Shown here: piece by piece, positions 13,739 through 19,529 of the stretch
Numbering within the stretch: the first letter of the stretch is position 1
Layout: the number at the start of each line of letters is the position of its first letter
Assembly: GCA_039199225.1 (NCBI GenBank)
Contig: JBCCSZ010000112.1
Location: forward strand, 1 to 21,876
Direction: 5' to 3'
Source: JBCCSZ01 sp039199225
GTDB taxonomy: Bacteria; Bacteroidota; Bacteroidia; Chitinophagales; Saprospiraceae
Length of the DNA stretch: 21,876 nt
Notes under the pieces: model-generated
What the model was told of the DNA's origin: nothing
Seen by the model: only the letters and a program-made list of their open reading frames with translations
The model's database searches: none
Program-made: the position numbers and the translations under genes

Positions 13739-14551
13739 ATGAAGTGTATTGCTAAGATTTGGAACATGATCTACGACGGACATAGAGGGCTGGCCCTCAG
13801 TGGCGCACTCTATGTCCTCCTGGCCATCTTTTTTATCTTGCAGCAGCAATGGGATGAGCGCATACTAAATGGTGTAAATATTTGGTTGAAGCCTACTAAG
13901 TTTGCCATCTCACTGGTGGTTTTCAACTGGACGCTGGCTTTAATTCTGCCTCTGTATCCATACTCGACCACCAAGCGAAAGCGGCTTGGCGATCTTGTAA
14001 CCTGGTTGATGGTTGTAGAAATTGGCATCATTTGGCTGCAAGCCTGGCGTGGAAAATTGTCCCATTTTAACATGAGTACTCCCTTGGACCAGACCTTGTT
14101 TCAGATTATGGCTGCGAGTATTACAGTCGTTTTGTTGATAGCTGGCCTTTTGGCTGTCGATGCCTTTCACAAAAAGCTTCGGGCATCGGAAGCAATGGTT
14201 TGGAGCTTGCGTTTTGCGTGGATCAGCGTTTTGATAGCGGGAATGGGAGGCTTTATGATGGGGTCAGCATTGCAACACAGTGTCGGTATTCCAGATGGAG
14301 GAGAAGGATTGCCTTTTCTCAATTGGAGTCGGGAAGGAGGCGACTTACGGGTGATGCACTTTTTTGGCCTACATGCCATACAGTTACTGCCTTTGGCTAC
14401 CTACGGCCTCAAGCGGATGGGCCTCAAACAGCCGGGACACTTAAAAAAAGCAACAATTGCCATTTCTCTATGCTATTTGACATTTGTTCTTTATACTTTT
14501 ATACAGGCACTGGGTGGGAAAGGATTTCTGGAAATGTTGTTGCTACCATAG
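13739..14551 (+). CDS. Seven-helix inner-membrane protein of uncharacterised family
   Basis: 270 aa with about seven hydrophobic helices (near residues 18-35, 54-72, 86-101, 118-142, 155-177, 206-223 and 238-256). Conserved-looking motifs include VNIWLKPTKFAISL (46-59), GMGGFMMGSALQHSVG followed by PDGGEGLPFLNWS (168-197), and VMHFFGLHAIQLLPL (205-219). His180, His207 and His212, in or next to helices, could bind haem or metal, but this is only a suggestion. I recall similar sequences as hypothetical proteins in other bacteria, with no assigned role. It starts 55 bases after the receptor gene and ends 24 bases before the kinase gene, so co-transcription is likely. A sensory or electron-carrying role linked to the kinase is possible but not shown. 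Confidence 0.85.
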   Translation: MKCIAKIWNMIYDGHRGLALSGALYVLLAIFFILQQQWDERILNGVNIWLKPTKFAISLVVFNWTLALILPLYPYSTTKRKRLGDLVTWLMVVEIGIIWLQAWRGKLSHFNMSTPLDQTLFQIMAASITVVLLIAGLLAVDAFHKKLRASEAMVWSLRFAWISVLIAGMGGFMMGSALQHSVGIPDGGEGLPFLNWSREGGDLRVMHFFGLHAIQLLPLATYGLKRMGLKQPGHLKKATIAISLCYLTFVLYTFIQALGGKGFLEMLLLP

Positions 14552-14575
14552 TGATGGATCGAATCAACTGACAAA

Positions 14576-15625
14576 ATGAAGCTGCCTTTCGATAAAGACA
14601 TTCCCTATTTGGGATTCAATGACTTCTGGTTCACGGTTCTGGGCATTCCCGGAATTGGATTCTGTATGCCCATTTTCTTTTTTGGTGCGAAGCTGACAGA
14701 TGGAATGGTTGCCTACACAGGGGAATGGTTTCAGGCCACCTGCTACAGTGCAGTATATTGGCTCGGTGTACGCTACATTTTCATCAGCGCGCGCAAGCAG
14801 TATCCACATTTTGAGGATTCTGTTAAACGCATTGTCTTACAAATCGTTGTAGTGCTGGTATATGCGATGGTCTTTGGCAATTTATTCAAATGGGCCACCA
14901 ATCCGCTTTTTGATTGGATCAATGGCAAAAGAGATTCCCACACGATTGCAGGGGCGGCTGGTGTTTATGGTGTCATATTTTTAATGATGGCCATCTATGA
15001 GGTCATCTATTTTTACGATCAACTCAAGATGTCGATTAAAGAAAAAGAAGAGGCCAAGCAAGCGCAATTGAAGTCAGAGTTGGAAGGCTTGCGCAATCAG
15101 GTTAATCCCCACTTTCTTTTCAACAGCCTCAATACGTTGATGAATATTGTGGCGGAAGATCAAAAGCTGGCCATCTCCTTTTTGAAGCGATTGTCGAAAG
15201 TGTATCGATACATATTGGAAAGTCGGGATGAGCAGTTGATTTCTCTGGAAGAGGAGATGGATTTTATGAATTCCTATGTCTTTTTGCTACAGGAACGCTT
15301 TCAGAAAAACCTAAGCATAAAGATTGACATTCCCGAGCAGTTTCACGGCCACCAAGTCATTCCGCTGGCTTTGCAAATCCTTTTTGAAAATGCCATTAAG
15401 CACAATGTGTTGTCTTCTAAGCGACCGCTCACCATTCGCATGTTTATAGAAAATTGTAAAGTAGTCGTTGAAAATAATTTGCAACGCAAAAACAAAGTAT
15501 TGAATTCAACGCAAGTAGGTTTGGAAAATGTCCGGGTTCGCTACAAAATTTTTACCGATCAGCAGGTAGAAGTTCTAGAAAATGGACAAACCTTTCGGGT
15601 GGCCTTGCCTATGCTGAATCCCTAA
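14576..15625 (+). CDS. LytS/YehU-type sensor histidine kinase
   Basis: 349 aa. The N-terminal half has four predicted membrane helices (about 16-37, 51-70, 84-104, 126-148), followed by a coiled segment KEKEEAKQAQLKSELEGLRNQ and the His_kinase (PF06580) phosphoacceptor NPHFLFNSLNTL with His179. The ATP-binding part carries the N-box LQILFENAIKHN (Asn272) and a G-box-like GLENVRVRY (315-323). There is no large periplasmic domain, so the stimulus is probably sensed within the membrane or through a partner such as the preceding seven-helix protein. It lies 24 bases after that gene and 10 bases before the LytTR regulator, its evident cognate partner. Confidence 0.94.
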   Translation: MKLPFDKDIPYLGFNDFWFTVLGIPGIGFCMPIFFFGAKLTDGMVAYTGEWFQATCYSAVYWLGVRYIFISARKQYPHFEDSVKRIVLQIVVVLVYAMVFGNLFKWATNPLFDWINGKRDSHTIAGAAGVYGVIFLMMAIYEVIYFYDQLKMSIKEKEEAKQAQLKSELEGLRNQVNPHFLFNSLNTLMNIVAEDQKLAISFLKRLSKVYRYILESRDEQLISLEEEMDFMNSYVFLLQERFQKNLSIKIDIPEQFHGHQVIPLALQILFENAIKHNVLSSKRPLTIRMFIENCKVVVENNLQRKNKVLNSTQVGLENVRVRYKIFTDQQVEVLENGQTFRVALPMLNP

Positions 15626-15635
15626 AAAAGTTAGC

Positions 15636-16403
15636 ATGAAAGTTTTGATTATCGAAGATGAGCATCACGCACAAAAACGCCTGCTGAAGCTGATCCAATC
15701 GCTCCGTCCCAATGTAAAAGCAATGGGCGTATTTGACAGTGTCGAAGATACCGTCGAGTGGCTGAGGGAAAACGAAGAGCCAGATTTGTTGTTTATGGAC
15801 ATCCAACTGTCGGACGGCTTAAGCTTTGAGATTTTCTCAGAAGTCTCCATTCAAGCACCCGTTATTTTTACGACAGCTTTTGATCAGTATGCCATCAAAG
15901 CTTTCAAAGTCAACAGCGTAGACTACCTACTCAAACCCATCGAGGAGGAGGAATTGGAAAAAGCCATCGCAAAATTTGAAAGTCAACAAGAGCAAAGCAC
16001 CAGCACATCCTACGACCCAGAGAAAATCTCCGATTTGCTGGCCAGCCTGACCAAGCGGGAATACCAAAAGCGCTTCCTGATAAAGACGGGACAGCAAATG
16101 ACATATGTTCAAACAGAAGACATTGCTTATCTGTACTCCGAAAACAGCCTGTCTTTTATCCAAACCCTGGACAATCGGAAATATTCCATCGACTACACCA
16201 TCGATCAACTCAATGACCTGCTGGACCCCAACCTTTTCTTTCGGATCAATCGCAAAGCCATCATACGGATCAATGCCCTAAAGAAAGCATTGCCTTATTT
16301 TAACAATCGACTGGTATTGAAAGTATCTCCACCAGCACCATTCGATCTCATCATCAGTCGCGAAAAAGTGCGACGTTTCAAACAATGGATGGGCGGAGCA
16401 TAA
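15636..16403 (+). CDS. LytTR-family response regulator
   Basis: 255 aa. Receiver domain 1-120 with the acidic pair in IIEDEHHA (7-8), phosphoacceptor Asp55 in LLFMDIQLSDG, Thr79/Thr80 in IFTTAFDQYA, and Lys100 in DYLLKPIEEEE; all canonical residues are present. After an acidic/Ser-rich linker (about 115-135), the LytTR DNA-binding domain spans about 148-255 (KRFLIKTGQQMTYVQTEDIAYLYSENSLSF, LDPNLFFRINRKAIIRINALKKA). It should be phosphorylated by the adjacent LytS-type kinase and bind 9-bp direct repeats. Candidate repeats lie upstream of the receptor gene (11174-11209) and of the convergent protease gene (18168-18200). Its stop is only 9 bases from the end of the protease gene. Confidence 0.95.
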   Translation: MKVLIIEDEHHAQKRLLKLIQSLRPNVKAMGVFDSVEDTVEWLRENEEPDLLFMDIQLSDGLSFEIFSEVSIQAPVIFTTAFDQYAIKAFKVNSVDYLLKPIEEEELEKAIAKFESQQEQSTSTSYDPEKISDLLASLTKREYQKRFLIKTGQQMTYVQTEDIAYLYSENSLSFIQTLDNRKYSIDYTIDQLNDLLDPNLFFRINRKAIIRINALKKALPYFNNRLVLKVSPPAPFDLIISREKVRRFKQWMGGA

Positions 16404-16412
16404 GCGATTGGA

Positions 16413-18023
16413 TCACATCTTTATAAAGCTGCTTGTTTTGAGGGCTTCCTCCTGTGGAATGACCAGTTGGAACACGCCCTTTTCCATCGTTGAAATATCA
16501 ATGACTTGGGTGCCTGCTTCCAGTCGCCCGGCCTGAATTAGGCGTCCACTCGCATCGAAAATCTTGAATGGCGTTTCCCGAGCAGCAGATCGATCCGAAT
16601 CCTGCCACTCTACCTGGATGAAATTGTGTGCTGGGACCGGAGAAATATTTAAAACTGCCTCGTCGAATGTCAGCTCTGCCAATACGATTTTAGAGCGGGC
16701 TTGCTTGCCGTCGAAATCAATCTGGCGTAGGCGGTAGTAATTTCTGCCTCTTTTCGCTTCTTTGTCCTCGAACTGGTAATTACTTAATTGATTGGCTTGG
16801 TTGGTGCCACTGCGAAAACCAATCTTTGTCCACTCAATGCCATTGTTAGAACGCTCTATTTCAAAGCCCTCATTGTCTTTCTCGTTTCCACTGGTCCAGT
16901 GGAGCAGTACAGAAGTTTCTTTGGGGAAAGCTTCGAAGCGCAGCAATTCAACTGGCAGGGCAGGAGCCGTCCATCCCATGTCGTAAAACAGTTGGGCAGC
17001 CAAACCCGGGTCGTGGATGGCCTGACCTGCTGAGATAGAAGGACTCATCAAGGCGTTGGGGTAGGTGCTTTCATCAAAATGAGAATAGGAAGAACCCGAA
17101 ACGATGGGCGAAGGGGTATGCATCCGCATCAATTGATTGCTGTTGGCAGCCATCATCTCTGTGCCGTTCAAAAACAGTCCGCCACTGCCACCACTGATGG
17201 AGCCCCCTTCGATGAGAGTGGCAATGTCACTGGAAGGGTTGGTGATGCTATTGATGTCTGTACCATTGTCTGTTTCGACAAATCGAGTATAGATGGTTGG
17301 GAAGAAATTTCCGCTGGAACTGATACCGACGCAGCCATTTCCGCTGACATCATCGCACTCTGTACCATTGACGATGTTGCCATCGTCAATATTGGACCCG
17401 CCGGCAAAACCTAGGCCATGGCCGATTTCGTGCAGCACTACAGAAACAAAGTCTATTTGGCTAATAGACGGTGAAGCATCTGTGCCATTGTACCAATCGG
17501 TCCGGTTGGCATTGAAAAAGCAACGGATATCTGGATTGCCAATGTCGAAATTGACCAATGCTTCCGCCAAGGGCCGGGGATAAAAGGTATTGGCAATCAC
17601 GCTAGGTCCAGACAGGCCGTGAAAAGCGCTGGCCCCGGCTGATCCCAGGGTATTAGTGGCCAGGTCGGTGGTCCAACAGGCTTGAATGTTGATGGTCTGG
17701 CTCGATTCGATGAGATTGCTCCATATATCCAGCGCAAAATTGAAGGCTGTCATGGCATCCGTTGGCCAAGTCGTACAGCTTAGGCCATTAACTATTGTGC
17801 CATTGGTGACAAAATCAACACTGAAGTTTGCCGCTCTTCGAAGGGCCTTTTGGTTGCTGGTCCATTCATAAGGAACGGACAACTTACCTTTGAACTCGCC
17901 AAGCGGTAGGGTACAATCCGGATGATCGTGTGCAATACTTTTCTCCACAGTGATCTGCGCGCAGAGCGGTAAAGTAGATAGGCAAAGAAGGAAGTAAACA
18001 AGGAATATAGGCTTGCTTTGCAT
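16413..18023 (-). CDS. Secreted zinc metalloprotease with T9SS C-terminal domain
   Basis: 536 aa. Signal peptide MQSKPIFLVYFLLCLSTLPLCA (1-22). The catalytic region (about 65-355) has the zinc motif VVLHEIGHGLGFAGG with His198, Glu199 and His202. The metzincin third His in HExxHxxGxxH is replaced by Gly, and the third ligand may be His315 in SYSHFDESTYPNALMSP. Residues about 357-450 form a fibronectin-like/T9SS-associated module starting LPVELLRFEAFP with FEIERSNNGIEWTKIG. A type A sorting domain follows (VLNISPVPAHNFIQVEW ... FKIFDASGRLIQAG ... IDISTMEKGVFQLVI), directing export by type IX secretion. Ten or so cysteines fit an extracellular protein. It probably degrades external protein, but the substrate is unknown. 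It is convergent with the LytTR gene, with no visible terminator in the 9-base gap. Confidence 0.9.
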   Translation of the reverse strand: MQSKPIFLVYFLLCLSTLPLCAQITVEKSIAHDHPDCTLPLGEFKGKLSVPYEWTSNQKALRRAANFSVDFVTNGTIVNGLSCTTWPTDAMTAFNFALDIWSNLIESSQTINIQACWTTDLATNTLGSAGASAFHGLSGPSVIANTFYPRPLAEALVNFDIGNPDIRCFFNANRTDWYNGTDASPSISQIDFVSVVLHEIGHGLGFAGGSNIDDGNIVNGTECDDVSGNGCVGISSSGNFFPTIYTRFVETDNGTDINSITNPSSDIATLIEGGSISGGSGGLFLNGTEMMAANSNQLMRMHTPSPIVSGSSYSHFDESTYPNALMSPSISAGQAIHDPGLAAQLFYDMGWTAPALPVELLRFEAFPKETSVLLHWTSGNEKDNEGFEIERSNNGIEWTKIGFRSGTNQANQLSNYQFEDKEAKRGRNYYRLRQIDFDGKQARSKIVLAELTFDEAVLNISPVPAHNFIQVEWQDSDRSAARETPFKIFDASGRLIQAGRLEAGTQVIDISTMEKGVFQLVIPQEEALKTSSFIKM

Positions 18024-18476
18024 GCTTGGGAAGAGTTAATGACTAGATAGTTTTCTCGCCATGGAGTATATCAATCATTATTCCAACCACTTCACGGGGC
18101 GTATTCAAAGCTCGAAGATAGGGCCGCTTAAAGGAGGAAATGAATTGTTAGGCTAACTGAGCGGCTTCCAAATGTAGATGTATTACCCCATAATGTAGAT
18201 AAAAACCCCTAATTTGTATTTTTCTGGAAAAAAGAAGGCAAAAAATTAGCATTAGTCGAAATATTAGGTGACCTTGCAATCGATTAGCGCCTTTAAACGA
18301 TAGGCAAAACGTTTTTCCAAGACCTCGTTAGTTGACATTTTAGTAGTAATCTTACACTCGCCATACTGTATTTTACTTCATATCATTGTCTCTTTCCCAG
18401 TCCCAACAAAAATTTACTTGCCTAGCTAAGTAGCTATCACTTATTTAGTTTTATTTAATATTTTAATTTTTTTCAG
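18024..18476. other. Divergent intergenic region between protease and RRM genes
   Basis: 453 bases without a gene, very AT-rich toward the RRM start. On the minus strand TATCTTCG (18106-18099) could be the protease -7 element, without a clear TTTG partner. The direct repeats at 18168-18200 are listed separately. On the plus strand a weak promoter-like pair, TTG (18333-18335) with TACACTCG (18354-18361), would give the RRM gene a leader over 100 bases long. The RRM start is preceded by a T/A-rich tract instead of a Shine-Dalgarno. Confidence 0.45.
18168..18200 (-). promoter_or_regulatory. Direct-repeat pair; candidate LytTR site upstream of protease
   Basis: On the minus strand ATCTACATT occurs at 18200-18192 and 18179-18171: two identical 9-bp repeats separated by exactly 12 bases (period 21). 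This is the geometry of LytTR sites. The core TACATT matches the second repeat upstream of the receptor operon (TTACATTTCAG) and is close to the first (TTACAGTTCAA). It lies about 150 bases upstream of the protease ATG. It could instead serve the RRM gene on the other side. Confidence 0.45.
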
Positions 18477-18833
18477 ATGAACATTTTTGTTGCTAAACTA
18501 AACTACGATACCACTGAGGATACAGTAAGACACTTATTCGAAGGGTACGGAGAAGTCGAGTCCGTTAAGATCATTATGGACAAATTTACTGGCAGATCCA
18601 AAGGATATGGATTTGTTGAAATGCCGATTGATGATGACGGCTACGCTGCCATCAAGGACTTGAACAATAGTGAAGTTGACGGAAGAACGATAGTTGTAAA
18701 GAAAGCAGAACCAAGAGAAAACCGTGGCGGTGGTGGCCGTGGTGGCTACGGCGGCGGTGGAAATCGCGGTGGCGGTGGCTACGGTGGCGGCGGCTACGGC
18801 GGCGGCGGTGGATACAACCGCAACCGTTACTAG
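18477..18833 (+). CDS. RNA-binding protein with RRM domain and glycine-rich tail
   Basis: 118 aa. Residues 1-78 are one RNA recognition motif with RNP2 IFVAKL (3-8) and RNP1 RSKGYGFVEM (40-49), plus the usual DGRTIVVKKAEPR end strand. Residues 81-118 are a low-complexity Gly/Arg/Tyr tail (RGGGGRGGYGGGG repeats) like eukaryotic RGG or GRP proteins. This architecture is known in Bacteroidota and cyanobacteria, where such proteins bind single-stranded RNA and are often cold- or stress-linked. It is cytoplasmic. The long upstream gap may give a long leader suited to post-transcriptional control. The tail is encoded by GGC/GGT-rich DNA, markedly GC-rich against its AT-rich surroundings. It is monocistronic, with a strong terminator 33 bases after the stop. 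Confidence 0.95.
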   Translation: MNIFVAKLNYDTTEDTVRHLFEGYGEVESVKIIMDKFTGRSKGYGFVEMPIDDDGYAAIKDLNNSEVDGRTIVVKKAEPRENRGGGGRGGYGGGGNRGGGGYGGGGYGGGGGYNRNRY

Positions 18834-18865
18834 TCACTTCTCTTGTTAATACAAGATACATAGAA

Positions 18866-18908
18866 ACGAATCCCGGATTTTCACCCGAAAGTTCGGGATT
18901 CGTCTTTG
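18866..18908 (+). terminator. Rho-independent terminator of the RRM gene
   Basis: ACGAATCCCG (18866-18875) pairs perfectly with CGGGATTCGT (18894-18903). The stem continues inward through a G-U pair and ATTTTC/GAAAGT (18877-18882 with 18887-18892) to a 4-base loop. CTTTG follows. It is a strong, nearly continuous 17-bp hairpin, though the T tract is short. Confidence 0.8.
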
Positions 18909-18935
18909 TACTCCCACCCATCTTTTTGAAGGTAC

Positions 18936-18966
18936 TTGAATCAAAGAACAATTATCCGTACTTTTG
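18936..18966 (+). promoter_or_regulatory. Promoter of the Cys-rich protein/receptor pair
   Basis: TTG (18936-18938), a 20-base spacer, then TACTTTTG (18959-18966), a perfect match to TAnnTTTG. It directly follows the RRM terminator. The predicted transcription start (about 18971-18974) coincides with the GTG at 18971, so the mRNA may be almost leaderless. Confidence 0.65.
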
Positions 18967-18970
18967 CAGA

Positions 18971-19324
18971 GTGAATTGGTCTGTTAAAATATTCCTTTTT
19001 TACTTCATCTGCCTATCGATGATGCCGTGCATGAAGGCCCTTGGTGCTCGTGAGAGCAATCAGCAGTGCAAGGCGACCATAGAACAGACCAATGGATCGT
19101 GTTGTGCTACTGCTCAGGATACAGAAGAGGAAAAGCCATCCAGAAATAACTGTCCGCCACTCTGCCATTGTAATTGTTGTGGTACTTTGGTTTTGCATTT
19201 TCCCATTCCTACGCTCAATATCCTATCTCCACCAGAGCAAAAGCCTTTATTTGTTTTCAGCTACCGAGATTCCCACCAGTTAGGGGTTTCAATGGATATC
19301 TGGCAGCCTCCCCGTAGCTGTTGA
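18971..19324 (+). CDS. DUF6660-like small Cys-rich exported protein
   Basis: 117 aa from GTG 18971. The start is chosen because it places a signal sequence (VKIFLFYFICLSMMPC) at the N-terminus as in relatives; the frame itself extends up to TTG 18926. The mature protein has eight cysteines after the signal region. The core CPPLCHCNCCG (residues 61-71) gives C-x3-C-H-C-x-C-C, followed by LVLHFPIP and ending in the conserved-looking IWQPPRSC. This matches my recollection of DUF6660, small Bacteroidota proteins found next to TonB-dependent receptors. The Cys/His cluster suggests binding of a soft metal such as copper, which is inference. The receptor gene lies 205 bases downstream on the same strand. 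Confidence 0.78.
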   Translation: MNWSVKIFLFYFICLSMMPCMKALGARESNQQCKATIEQTNGSCCATAQDTEEEKPSRNNCPPLCHCNCCGTLVLHFPIPTLNILSPPEQKPLFVFSYRDSHQLGVSMDIWQPPRSC

Positions 19325-19386
19325 GCCATCCCGAAACCTTTTTTACTTTTTTATTTCCTAAATTGAATGCTTTTAAGCCTTTTTAG

Positions 19387-19415
19387 CTACTACAACTCAA
19401 GTTGGGTAGGTTTTT
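19387..19415 (+). terminator. Weak hairpin with T tract between Cys-rich gene and receptor
   Basis: CTAC (19387-19390) and CAAC (19393-19396) pair with GTTG (19401-19404) and GTAG (19406-19409) across a small internal loop, with a TCAA loop. GTTTTT follows. It could be a partial terminator or attenuator lowering receptor expression relative to the upstream gene. Confidence 0.35.
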
Positions 19416-19529
19416 AGAATTGCATTAGAAGCATTACAGGCTAGAGAAGACCTCCAGGAAATTTTGAAGAGTCACAATATCTGTGGTCGTCGTTTTTAGC
19501 TTCATTGTTCAATGCTAAAGTAAGTAGTC

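Noticed and set aside
18721..18830. GC-rich GGC/GGT tract as a non-coding repeat
   Set aside because: It encodes the Gly-rich tail of the RRM protein in frame, so the repetition is explained by protein composition.
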